38,192 nt of DNA, from the NCBI GenBank assembly GCA_018818235.1, contig JAHISE010000074.1:1-38192 (forward strand), given 5' to 3'. Positions within the stretch are counted from its first letter, which is position 1. Every line of letters starts with the position of its first letter. Shown piece by piece: positions 16,908-24,527 of this stretch. The notes under the pieces were generated by a model that saw only the letters and a list, made by a program, of their open reading frames with translations, had not been told where the DNA came from and ran no database searches. This stretch comes from Patescibacteria group bacterium. GTDB lineage: Bacteria > Patescibacteriota > Gracilibacteria > Peribacterales > Peribacteraceae. A program made the translations under genes and the position numbers.

Positions 16908-16964
16908 ATCACGATGAGGGGTCAACCAAAGGGTTTTGTCCCGCGGCTATGCCCCTCGTTTTTT
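16908..16964 (+). ncRNA. Candidate small structured RNA with own promoter and terminator
   Basis: On the plus strand, TTTACA (16872-16877) and TATAAT (16896-16901) with an 18-nt spacer form a good promoter. About 15 nt on, GAGGGG (16916-16921) pairs with CCCCTC (16952-16957), extended by G:U and A:U pairs, and six T follow (16959-16964). Inside, AACC/GGTT (16924-16935) forms a second small stem. The roughly 57-nt unit runs antisense to the 3' end of the NYN gene. A 24-codon frame starting at ATG 16914 reads through the hairpin and is an alternative view. No known RNA family was recognised. Confidence 0.45.
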
Positions 16965-17444
16965 GGTTGCTTCTATTCTGTTTCGTAACTGATTCAGAAA
17001 GGTAATGTGTTCACCAAATTCCCGTAGCAACGAAGAGAATTTTCTTTGGTTTGGAATTAGTAATCTGCAAAGCTTGTTATTTTTGACTAAATGGTCAATC
17101 AAACAATGAAAATCTCCATCACCGGAAACAATGATAGCTTTATTAAATTTGTTGTATTCAATCATCGTATGCAATACAAGCTCTGCATCCACATTACCTT
17201 TTGGTTTACCACTCTTTAAAATTAACGTTGGCTTAAATATTAATACATAACCAATACTTCTGAGATATTTGTACAAGCTTTCATTTGATTTGACATAACC
17301 AATAAATAATAATGCTTTGGTTATTCCATACTTATCAGACAAAAACTGTCTAAATCGCTCAAAATCAAGCTTCCAACCCTGATCCCGAATGGAGAGATTC
17401 AGATTTTGGCTATCTATAAATGCAAAATTATTAACCGGTTTCAT
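16947..17444 (-). CDS. NYN-domain (LabA/DUF88, PIN-like) protein
   Basis: A 165-residue predicted RNA-binding or RNA-cleaving protein of the NYN family. The acidic residues expected in the metal site are present: FAFIDSQNLNLS (Asp11), KGNVDAELVLHTMIE (Asp near 82) and IIVSGDGDFHCLIDHL (Asp near 104 and 106). This is the whole NYN domain with no extra module. It has no evident role in sugar chemistry although it sits between the SpsF-type and aminotransferase genes on the same strand; it may be an RNA-level regulator or a passenger. The tail is basic (ATKKRGA). A possible antisense RNA overlaps its stop codon. Confidence 0.85.
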   Translation of the reverse strand: MKPVNNFAFIDSQNLNLSIRDQGWKLDFERFRQFLSDKYGITKALLFIGYVKSNESLYKYLRSIGYVLIFKPTLILKSGKPKGNVDAELVLHTMIEYNKFNKAIIVSGDGDFHCLIDHLVKNNKLCRLLIPNQRKFSSLLREFGEHITFLNQLRNRIEATKKRGA

Positions 17445-17495
17445 AAGTCCTATACTTTTACCTTACAAGAATTAATGTATCAAGTATTTATTAAA

Positions 17496-18251
17496 CTACC
17501 TAACAAACACATCCTCTCTCATCGACTTTATAAGCCCCTCATTGCACACAATCCCATCGTTTAATTTACTTAATTGAGGATTTTCCTGAACCACTTTCAA
17601 AATATCATCCATTACAAAATCTTCGGTATCAAAATGTTCAAAGACCTCCCGAACAAAAGCAAGATCACGGGGTTCATCTACTACCCATCGCAGGTTTGAA
17701 TGATCTTCGTCATTAATAATGTGTCCGATCTTAAATACATCTGGATTCTTGAAGAAATAAGGTGTCACATGCTCGCGCTCCGAACGCAACTTTGCTTCTT
17801 TGTGCGCTTGTTTAAGCGCTTTAATTCCGATTACTTCAACATCTAGTCCATCGGGGTAAGTTCTCTCTACCGCATTACTTACATAATCAAATTCTCCAGA
17901 GCAAAACTTATCAACTGCTTTATCAATAACATCAGGATCAATAAGAGGGCAGTCGGCAGTAATTCTTACAACTGCATCCGCATTATAAGCCAGCGCTGCA
18001 TCATAAAATCTTTTTAGCACATCATCCAGATCTCCTCTGAAACAATTTATGTCACGTGCTTTGCAAAAGACCTCGATCTTATCGTCATCAGGAGAAAGGG
18101 ATGTTGCCAAAATAACATCTTGAATCGTTTTGCTCCGCTTTGTCCTGGATACCACATAGTGCAACATTGGTTTACCTTTGACATCAATCAAAACCTTCTC
18201 CGGTAAACGGGTAGAGGACATACGAGCTTGGATGATGGAGATGATTCTCAT
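17496..18251 (-). CDS. SpsF-type cytidylyltransferase, probable CMP-nonulosonate synthetase
   Basis: A 251-residue nucleotidyltransferase of the SpsF/COG1861 group, related to CMP-Kdo and CMP-sialate synthetases. The N-terminal CTP site reads IISIIQARMSSTRLPEKVL, and VVRITADCPLIDPDVID carries the metal-binding Asp. RSEREHVTPYFFKN and NLRWVVDEPRDLAFV are typical of the group. It is the only cytidylyltransferase near pseI, pseG and pseC, so it probably performs the PseF step, making CMP-pseudaminic acid. I set the ATG at 18251. The frame runs on for 26 codons upstream, but those codons come from a palindromic repeat. No SD is present. Confidence 0.82.
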   Translation of the reverse strand: MRIISIIQARMSSTRLPEKVLIDVKGKPMLHYVVSRTKRSKTIQDVILATSLSPDDDKIEVFCKARDINCFRGDLDDVLKRFYDAALAYNADAVVRITADCPLIDPDVIDKAVDKFCSGEFDYVSNAVERTYPDGLDVEVIGIKALKQAHKEAKLRSEREHVTPYFFKNPDVFKIGHIINDEDHSNLRWVVDEPRDLAFVREVFEHFDTEDFVMDDILKVVQENPQLSKLNDGIVCNEGLIKSMREDVFVR

Positions 18252-18277
18252 GGGAGGATTTAGTTGATGGTAGTTCT

Positions 18278-18376
18278 TGAGGGTCGCTGGTCGCTCTTCG
18301 AGCCTGAGCCTGAGTCGATGGCTGGTCACTGGTCGCCGGTCAATTGCATCATGACGAGTGACTAGTGACGAGCGAC
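18278..18376. repeat. GTCACT/GTCGCT palindromic repeat
   Basis: GTCACTGGTCGCCGGTC (18325-18341) is imperfectly complementary (13 of 17) to 18353-18369, with further GGTCGCT copies at 18281-18294 and GACGAGCGACG at 18367-18377. It fills the gap between two operon genes and supplies the last codons (SVARH) and stop of the upstream oxidoreductase. Confidence 0.65.
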
Positions 18377-19339
18377 GCTCAAATTTACTTCTTTTTTTGC
18401 ATAGATTGCAATCTCCAAGGCTTCCCTCGCCTCCTCCAACGTCCCCGATAGTACTGCAGAATTCGCAATAGCGTCCAGAAAATGTTTCGCTTCTTCCAAA
18501 TACATCTGGTTCATATCATATCCATCCGGTTCATCATAAACTTCAACTGAATCTGATCCGATCAATTCTACTTTCTTACTGTTTATATCCCACTTAATTG
18601 TTCCACTCTCACCTTTGATAATGCAAAAGCGTTTATATTCCTTTTCGATAAAGCTCAGATGAACCTTGCTTACTGCACCTGATGAATGTTGCAGAATTAA
18701 ATCTGCAGAGCCATCTACTTCCGGAAGATCAATAGAAGCTGCAGACTCAATCTCAGAATTCTTAATCTCAGCCGATCCCAAATACCACAAAGCCAGATCA
18801 ATCTCGTGAATACAATCCAGTATCGCTCCCCCACTAAAGGGATCCGCACTATAACTTTGTTTGTAATCCTGCTTTGGCCGCCAGTCTGGAAGATATGAAC
18901 CTGTATAAACTTCTGCACCTATAATTTTTCCAATCCTTCCTTCATCAATAAGTTTTTTTACGATCGAAGGCCCGTGATGGAATCGCATGTTACACCCGAC
19001 GAAAGCTTTAACTCTTTTTGCTTTGGCCAAAGAAATCAAATCGTCCACTCCGGTCAAAGAATGTGACAATGGTTTTTCTATAAATACATTTGCTCCGGAC
19101 TCAACGGCAAGTTTTGCCTGCTGAATATGCAACGAAGAAGGAGAACAAACAAAAACTGCATCGGGCTTTTCCTTCAAGGCTTCTTCTAATGACTCAAATG
19201 CAATGGCGCCTATTTCCTGAGCAAGTGCATTCATTCGATTTTCATCAGGATCAGTGATTACCAAATCTACTCCTAGTGTTTTTAGATTTCTTGCATGACG
19301 TGATCCGATAGAGCCGGCACCTGATACGAGTATTCTCAT
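18362..19339 (-). CDS. Gfo/Idh/MocA family NAD(P)-dependent sugar oxidoreductase
   Basis: A 325-residue oxidoreductase. The N-terminal Rossmann loop is ILVSGAGSIGSRHARNL, the family motif is VFIEKPLSH (Glu-Lys-Pro, about residues 90-98), and the catalytic His-containing segment is GGAILDCIHEIDLALWYLG. Members oxidise or reduce sugars and sugar nucleotides; WbpB-type members work with a C6 dehydrogenase and an aminotransferase on UDP-GlcNAcA, and such a dehydrogenase is at the left end of this window. It lies between pseC and the cytidylyltransferase. The last residues derive from a repeat, which suggests a small 3'-end replacement. Exact substrate unknown. Confidence 0.87.
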   Translation of the reverse strand: MRILVSGAGSIGSRHARNLKTLGVDLVITDPDENRMNALAQEIGAIAFESLEEALKEKPDAVFVCSPSSLHIQQAKLAVESGANVFIEKPLSHSLTGVDDLISLAKAKRVKAFVGCNMRFHHGPSIVKKLIDEGRIGKIIGAEVYTGSYLPDWRPKQDYKQSYSADPFSGGAILDCIHEIDLALWYLGSAEIKNSEIESAASIDLPEVDGSADLILQHSSGAVSKVHLSFIEKEYKRFCIIKGESGTIKWDINSKKVELIGSDSVEVYDEPDGYDMNQMYLEEAKHFLDAIANSAVLSGTLEEAREALEIAIYAKKEVNLSVARH

Positions 19340-19370
19340 AGTTAGTTATAGTAGTTTGATTCTACTTAGA

Positions 19371-19451
19371 GCAGTTGGCAATTTGCTTGTTGGCTTGTTG
19401 GCTACCATTGGCTGCCACACATAGCCAATTAACCAACTGCCAATATGCCAA
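19371..19451. repeat. TTGGC/GCCAA palindromic repeat
   Basis: Left arm 19375-19404 (TTGGCAATTTGC... ending TTGGCTA) and right arm 19422-19451 (TAGCCAATT... ending GCCAA) are inverted repeats around a 17-bp centre. They fill the gap between pseC and the oxidoreductase gene. Confidence 0.75.
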
Positions 19452-19458
19452 TAGCCTG

Positions 19459-20673
19459 TCATTTTGAATAATAATTAATAACTTTTTCAATCCCTTCAAT
19501 AACATCCTCCACATCCTCATCCTTCATAGAAGCAAACATTGGAAGCGAAAGAATCCTTTCATAAGATTGCTCTGCAATGGGACACAAACCTTCCCCTGTT
19601 CCAAATTCTCTTTTATAAAACTCCTGCATATGAACCGGAATATAATGAACATTTACTCCAATATTCTCAGCTCGCAGAGCCTTGAAGATTTCACCACGGT
19701 CAACTGACAACTTATCAAGTTCAAGCTGAATGACATACAAGTGATACGCATGTGTTACATCATCACGAAGCCCAAGAGGAGTAACCGAATCCATTTGTGC
19801 AAAAGTCTGATTATATTTTTTCGCAATTTCCCGTCGCCTATTAGTCCAATCATTAACTTTTTTTAACTGACTTAATCCAAGTGCACAATGAATATCCGAA
19901 AGTCGATAATTGTATCCAAGATCTTCCATCCCATAATGCCATGCGCCTTTTTCCTGCCGTTCACGATGATCTGAAGTTAAGCAGTGATTTCTTAACCTGC
20001 GCATTTTCTCCGCTGACTCGTAACTTTCGCAAGTAATCATTCCGCCCTCCCCCGTTGCAATTGGTTTAACAGGATGGAAACTGAATGTATTTAAATCCGC
20101 AAGAGTTCCAACCGCTCTTCCTTTGTAATTTGCACCAAGCGCATGACAGGCGTCCGAAACCAACGTAATCTTGTGACGATCTGCAATTTCTCTGAGCTCA
20201 TCATACTCACAAGGTTGACCTGCGTAATCGACTGCAACAATTGCTTTTGTTTTATCTGTAATCTTCTCTTCAACTTTCACCGGATCAATTAGCAAAGTCT
20301 GAGGATCGCAATCACAAAACACCGGAGTTCCTTTCTGAAACACAACCGCATTCGCAGTTGCCGCAAAAGTCATTGTCGGAACAATCACCTCATCACCTTC
20401 GACAATCCCCAAGGCAAACATACTTGAATGTAATGCCGCAGTCCCACTGTTAACTGCCACTGCTTCCTTTGCCCCAACAAATGATGCAAATGCTTTTTCG
20501 AATTCCTCTACCTTTGGGCCTGTTGTAAGCCAATCTGACCTGAGTACCTTATTCACTTCCTCAATATCTTCCTCACTTAAAAACTGCCTCGCATATGGAA
20601 GTAATGTGGATCTAATAGGCATACCACCTTCTATTGCCAATTTCTCTGATTGCTCAACAAGCTGAGAATTCAT
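19459..20673 (-). CDS. pseC: UDP-4-amino-4,6-dideoxy-N-acetyl-beta-L-altrosamine transaminase
   Basis: A DegT/DnrJ/EryC1/StrS-family PLP aminotransferase that aminates C4 of the 4-keto sugar made by PseB. It opens with PYARQFLSEEDIEEVNKVLRS and TTGPKVEEFEKAFA, both typical of PseC. VNSGTAALH (75-82) binds the phosphate of PLP, SDACHALGA holds the cofactor Asp, and Lys203 in FSFHPVKPIATGEGG is the Schiff-base lysine; SFHPVKPI...GEGG is close to the PseC consensus. 404 residues. It has its own leaderless promoter (TATTGT at 20680-20685) and leads into the oxidoreductase gene. Confidence 0.92.
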   Translation of the reverse strand: MNSQLVEQSEKLAIEGGMPIRSTLLPYARQFLSEEDIEEVNKVLRSDWLTTGPKVEEFEKAFASFVGAKEAVAVNSGTAALHSSMFALGIVEGDEVIVPTMTFAATANAVVFQKGTPVFCDCDPQTLLIDPVKVEEKITDKTKAIVAVDYAGQPCEYDELREIADRHKITLVSDACHALGANYKGRAVGTLADLNTFSFHPVKPIATGEGGMITCESYESAEKMRRLRNHCLTSDHRERQEKGAWHYGMEDLGYNYRLSDIHCALGLSQLKKVNDWTNRRREIAKKYNQTFAQMDSVTPLGLRDDVTHAYHLYVIQLELDKLSVDRGEIFKALRAENIGVNVHYIPVHMQEFYKREFGTGEGLCPIAEQSYERILSLPMFASMKDEDVEDVIEGIEKVINYYSK

Positions 20674-20679
20674 GCACCT

Positions 20680-20685
20680 ACAATA
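20680..20685 (-). promoter_or_regulatory. -10 box (TATTGT) of a leaderless promoter for pseC
   Basis: On the minus strand TATTGT is followed by exactly 6 nt (AGGTGC) and the ATG at 20673. Confidence 0.6.
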
Positions 20686-20731
20686 CCAAAGAAGTAGATA
20701 TAGGGTAGTAGAAAGTGGAGATTATAGAGAA

Positions 20732-21739
20732 TTATTCATCGCCTGAACCTTCTCCTTCTTGCTCTTCATCTCTTTTCCTTAGAGCCTCCATAATTTCTTC
20801 ATTAGGTGCTCTTCCTGCAACTCCTGTGAAATCTTCAACTGTAATCCATCCATCTACGAAGAACTCAGGTTTCTCGATCTGTTCAAGAATGCCTGCGTGT
20901 TCATCTCTAGTTCCAAGATTTGCTTCCCAAGCAACCCATGCCAAATGATAGTTGCAGTTTAGAATACCACGCATGATATCCCTCTCATCTTTTTGATGTG
21001 CTTCACTTTCCAACATCTGCTCAAAATGAGTCTTAGCTCCAGCAATATCAAATCTGGCATCCCCTGCAGGATTATCCTGTGCCAACCACCAATAACTTTC
21101 TTCTTGGATTCTAAGCCCTTTTACCGGTTCACCTGCTCTTATCGCATCTTTTCCACTGTTATGCAGATATGTAGCACCTGCTTCGGTGTCTCCTTTTATT
21201 CTGAAAGCCTGTGCCAATTCGTATCCCGCAGAAGATCTTAATGAAAGTTTGTCTGCAAACTCTTCTATCATCATTGGCTTAAACTTTTTAATCGCTGCAT
21301 CCGGCATTCCATGTCTCCTTAAAAATTCGCCAATCTGCACACTGCACGCCAAAGCAAAATTTTCGTTCTCGCTTTTTTCTCCCCTCTTAATCAAATCCCA
21401 ATAAAAAGCTTGCCTGGACTCATCGGTTGTATATTGAAAATCGTGAAGATCACTTAGAATAATAGGAATATCTACTGCTTCCAAAGACGCAATTAAGCCA
21501 TTCAATGCTTCTTTTGCCCCCTCTGTATCATCAGTAGACTTTTTTTTATAATTATCTGCAACAACTCCCACTGTCTTTAAGTGCATTTGTTCTACTTGAC
21601 GGCTTAGACCAAGTATAACTCTTCTATATTGAGCCCCAAAATCCTGCACATTATAAAAAACCCATTTAGAATTTTTATTACTTAACCTTTGTAAAAAAGA
21701 CTCAATGTCTCTCGGAAAATCAATCTGTTGTTCTGACAT
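20732..21739 (-). CDS. Unknown protein with TPR-like helical region and acidic tail
   Basis: Not recognised. The 335-residue product is soluble and mostly helical. Residues about 120-290 show TPR-like helix pairs (for example GEFLRRHGMPDAAIKKF, GYELAQAFRIKGDTEAG). The N-terminal 110 residues look like a separate alpha/beta domain with many hydrophobic strands (TVGVVADNY, VDIPIILSD). The last 14 residues are strongly acidic (KRDEEQEGEGSGDE). It lies 58 bp before pseC on the same strand and is divergent from an amidotransferase gene, with 127 bp between. No catalytic motif is visible. It may be a scaffold or regulator of the glycan locus, but only by position. Confidence 0.75.
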   Translation of the reverse strand: MSEQQIDFPRDIESFLQRLSNKNSKWVFYNVQDFGAQYRRVILGLSRQVEQMHLKTVGVVADNYKKKSTDDTEGAKEALNGLIASLEAVDIPIILSDLHDFQYTTDESRQAFYWDLIKRGEKSENENFALACSVQIGEFLRRHGMPDAAIKKFKPMMIEEFADKLSLRSSAGYELAQAFRIKGDTEAGATYLHNSGKDAIRAGEPVKGLRIQEESYWWLAQDNPAGDARFDIAGAKTHFEQMLESEAHQKDERDIMRGILNCNYHLAWVAWEANLGTRDEHAGILEQIEKPEFFVDGWITVEDFTGVAGRAPNEEIMEALRKRDEEQEGEGSGDE

Positions 21740-21853
21740 AACAATAATAAGAATTAAATAAGTATAGGATTATAGTGTTTCAAGCTAGTATGTCAACCAA
21801 GCTCAACATCTTTTATTTCCATATTGTCTTGCATAAATATCGCTTCTGCTTTA

Positions 21854-21859
21854 TAAAAT
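21854..21859 (+). promoter_or_regulatory. -10 box (TAAAAT) of a leaderless promoter for amidotransferase 1
   Basis: TAAAAT is followed by 7 nt (CTTCACT) and the ATG at 21867. It lies in a 127-bp divergent intergenic region with no SD. Confidence 0.6.
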
Positions 21860-21866
21860 CTTCACT

Positions 21867-23084
21867 ATGCCTAATAAAAACTGGATCAAATACTGTACCA
21901 AGTGCCTTATACCAGCCACCCGACCCGGCCAAACTTACGATGAAAAAGGGGTCTGTAATGCATGCAAAGAATTTGAATTCCGAAAGCAAGTCGACTGGGA
22001 AGCGCGTGACAGGGAACTTGACACTTTGCTTAACCAATACCGAAGAACAGACGGATATTACGACTGTATTGTCCCTGTAAGCGGAGGAAAGGACAGTACA
22101 TGTCAGGTAATAAAAATGTTGGAAAAGGGAATGCATCCGCTTTGTGTTTATGCAGCAGTAGATAAACCATCTGACATTGGGAAAAGGAACTTGGAAAATA
22201 TGCGACAACTCGGAGTTGATCTGGTTGAAGTAAGTACAAATCCAATTGCCAGAAATAAGATGGATAAAATCAGCCTTATGGAAATTGGTGATATTTCTTG
22301 GGCTGAGAATGTTGCTATATTCACAATCCCCGTTCGTATCGCAGTTCAAATGAAAATTCCTCTGCTTATTTGGGGAGAAAACCCACAAAATGAATTCGGA
22401 GGTCCAAAGGAGGCCACACATAATCATATTTTAGATAAAAGATGGCTGGAAGAATTCGGAGGACTTTTGGGGTTCGAGAATCATCATGTTGTCGGAAGGG
22501 AAGGAATTACCGAAAAAGATATGGTTCAGTTCAATTATCCTTCAGATGAAGAATTGAAAGTGGCAGGAGTTAAAGGAGTATTCCTTGGCTACTTTGTACC
22601 ATGGGACGGATACGCTCATGCGCTTCTGGCACAAGGATATGGTTTTGAAATGTGGCCAAAAAGTAACGAAGGAGCACTGGCAAACTACGAACATATGGAT
22701 AATCTTCATGCGGGGATACACGATTACTTTAAATTTATTAAGCTCGGATTCGGTCGTGCAACCGATCACGCTTCTTTGCATATTCGACGTGGAAGATTAA
22801 GCCGTAAGCATGGATTGGAAATTGTTAAGAGAAATGATGGTAAGTTCCCATGGACATATCTGGAAACCACACTTGAAGAAATTCTTGATGACATTGATAT
22901 GAGTTTTGAGGAATTTATGCAGACATGCGACAAGTTTACAAACAAGGATTTGTTCCTCACAGACGAAAACGGAGAATTGATAAGAGATAAGGGCTTTAAT
23001 CTTACGAAAATCAACTACGATAATGTAGATGAAGCACTTATGGAAGCAGTGGATAAACAAGAAGTAATGTCTGTTAATTATTAA
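21867..23084 (+). CDS. N-acetyl sugar amidotransferase (WbpG/PseA family), paralogue 1
   Basis: A PP-loop ATP pyrophosphatase that activates the acetamido group of an N-acetylated sugar with ATP and replaces oxygen by ammonia, giving an acetamidino group. It has an N-terminal zinc-type motif of two CxxC pairs (Cys10/Cys13 and Cys30/Cys33), the PP-loop SGGKDS at residues 72-77, and the family segments LLIWGENPQNEFGG, LGYFVPWDGY, FIKLGFGRATDHAS and IRRGRLSR. 405 residues, full length. It converges with the HisF-like gene, sharing the bases of both stop codons (23081-23084), so it is a separate transcript from the HisH/HisF operon whose ammonia it may need. Confidence 0.9.
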   Translation: MPNKNWIKYCTKCLIPATRPGQTYDEKGVCNACKEFEFRKQVDWEARDRELDTLLNQYRRTDGYYDCIVPVSGGKDSTCQVIKMLEKGMHPLCVYAAVDKPSDIGKRNLENMRQLGVDLVEVSTNPIARNKMDKISLMEIGDISWAENVAIFTIPVRIAVQMKIPLLIWGENPQNEFGGPKEATHNHILDKRWLEEFGGLLGFENHHVVGREGITEKDMVQFNYPSDEELKVAGVKGVFLGYFVPWDGYAHALLAQGYGFEMWPKSNEGALANYEHMDNLHAGIHDYFKFIKLGFGRATDHASLHIRRGRLSRKHGLEIVKRNDGKFPWTYLETTLEEILDDIDMSFEEFMQTCDKFTNKDLFLTDENGELIRDKGFNLTKINYDNVDEALMEAVDKQEVMSVNY

Positions 23085-23839
23085 GCCCTTACATTAACTC
23101 CCCGATCCACCAGATATTTTCGCGTCTTTATGGGACTTTGATCTGTGAAATGAAAAATACTTGCGGCGCTAACTGCGGAAGCTCCCGCTTCTTCCATACC
23201 AAGCCTGAAGTCATCCAAAGTACCCACACCACCTGCCGTTATTACCGGAATATTAATTGCATCCACAACGGATTTTGTTAATTCAAGATCCAAACCCTTC
23301 ATTGTGCCATCCCTGTCAATCGACATAAGGAATATTTCCCCGGCACCTTTATTTGCAACCTCTTTAGCCCAAATAACCGGATCCTTGCCGGTTGCTTTTG
23401 TACCACCATGTGTAAACACTTCATAAGATCCGTCATCATGTTTAATATAATCAATTGACACAACTATCGTGGAGCATCCGAATTTTTCCGCCGCTTCTTT
23501 TATTAGCCCTTCAACCTCAATAGCGGCAGTATTGATGGCAATCTTGTCCGCCCCATCGCGCAACAGAGATTGAATATCTTCGATGGATCTTATCCCTCCC
23601 CCGATACAAAGTGGCATAAAACATTCCTCCGCCATTTGGGTCGCAATATCAAAAAGTATTTTGCGCCCTTCTTTGCTTGCGGAAATATCCAGCACAACAA
23701 GCTCATCTGCTCTCTGTGCATCATAAATCCGAGCAGCTGTAATCGGATGACCTGTATCCCTGTAATTTCCAAATTGAACCGACTTGACCATGCGGCCGTC
23801 TTTTAATAGTAACGATGGAATGATACGTTTTTTGAGCAT
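23081..23839 (-). CDS. hisF: HisF-like subunit of a glycan amidotransferase (imidazole-glycerol-phosphate synthase cyclase homologue)
   Basis: A 252-residue (beta-alpha)8 barrel. The first strand reads RIIPSLLLKDGRMVKSV where true histidine-pathway HisF has PCLDVxxGRVVKG, so the catalytic Asp11 of the cyclase is Leu here; Asp130 is kept in VVSIDY. The PxLLLKDG form is that of the HisF2 proteins found next to WbpG in Pseudomonas O-antigen loci. It probably passes ammonia from the HisH partner through the barrel to the sugar amidotransferase. It is 6 bp downstream of hisH, and amidotransferase 2 precedes both. Not expected to make histidine. Confidence 0.9.
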   Translation of the reverse strand: MLKKRIIPSLLLKDGRMVKSVQFGNYRDTGHPITAARIYDAQRADELVVLDISASKEGRKILFDIATQMAEECFMPLCIGGGIRSIEDIQSLLRDGADKIAINTAAIEVEGLIKEAAEKFGCSTIVVSIDYIKHDDGSYEVFTHGGTKATGKDPVIWAKEVANKGAGEIFLMSIDRDGTMKGLDLELTKSVVDAINIPVITAGGVGTLDDFRLGMEEAGASAVSAASIFHFTDQSPIKTRKYLVDRGVNVRA

Positions 23840-23845
23840 ATAAAA

Positions 23846-24466
23846 TTAAGGATTCCATTCAATAAAATTTGCCAGCATCTTTAGTCCTTTCTGCTGACTT
23901 TTTTCCGGGTGGAACTGGGTTGCAAAAATATTCTCTTTAGATATACAAGCTGTAAATGGTACTCCATAGTCGCATGTTCCAAGGGGTAGAACCAAATCAT
24001 TAGGATTCACGTAGTAGCTATGCACAAAATAAAAATCTTCCTGATTTTTTAATCCGGATGTAATCGGATGGTTCCGAACGAAGTTCACCGTGTTCCATCC
24101 CATATGAGGAACTTTAAGCTTTTTCTCTGAGGGAAAATTAAATTTTCTAACATTTGCATCTATCCAATTCAAACCCTTGTGTGATCCGAATTCTTCGCTT
24201 TCCTTTGCAAGTAACTGCATCCCCAAACAAATACCCCAGAAAGGCTTCTTCTTTTTTAAAACTTCATCTTTCAGCAACTCAATCAATTTAAATTTTTTGA
24301 GGTTTTGCATACCGTCCCCAAAAGCTCCAACTCCCGGCAATATTATCCTATCGGCATTTTGAATTTCTTCGTGATTATTGGTTACAACCGTATCACCTCC
24401 AACACATTCCAATGCTTTTGCAATGGAACGAAGATTGCCAAGACCATAATCAACAATTGCAATCAT
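23846..24466 (-). CDS. hisH: HisH-like glutaminase subunit for sugar amidination
   Basis: A class I glutamine amidotransferase of 206 residues that releases ammonia from glutamine. It starts MIAIVDYGLGNLRSI, has the oxyanion strand IILPGVGAFGDGM, nucleophile Cys80 in PFWGICLGMQLL, and His186 and Glu188 in QFHPEKSQ. The triad is complete. The ATG at 24466 is chosen because it opens directly on the conserved first strand; an in-frame TTG at 24487 adds only seven poorly conserved residues. Placed between amidotransferase 2 and the HisF-like gene, the same trio as wbpG-hisH2-hisF2. Confidence 0.92.
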   Translation of the reverse strand: MIAIVDYGLGNLRSIAKALECVGGDTVVTNNHEEIQNADRIILPGVGAFGDGMQNLKKFKLIELLKDEVLKKKKPFWGICLGMQLLAKESEEFGSHKGLNWIDANVRKFNFPSEKKLKVPHMGWNTVNFVRNHPITSGLKNQEDFYFVHSYYVNPNDLVLPLGTCDYGVPFTACISKENIFATQFHPEKSQQKGLKMLANFIEWNP

Positions 24467-24527
24467 AAATTTTGAAATCGGAATCAATGATACGGCTTAA
24501 TGCCTGAAAAGCCAGTAATCACAAAAA

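Noticed and set aside
23081..24466. Histidine biosynthesis genes hisF and hisH
   Set aside because: No other his genes are near, the HisF catalytic Asp is Leu, and both neighbour a WbpG-type amidotransferase.
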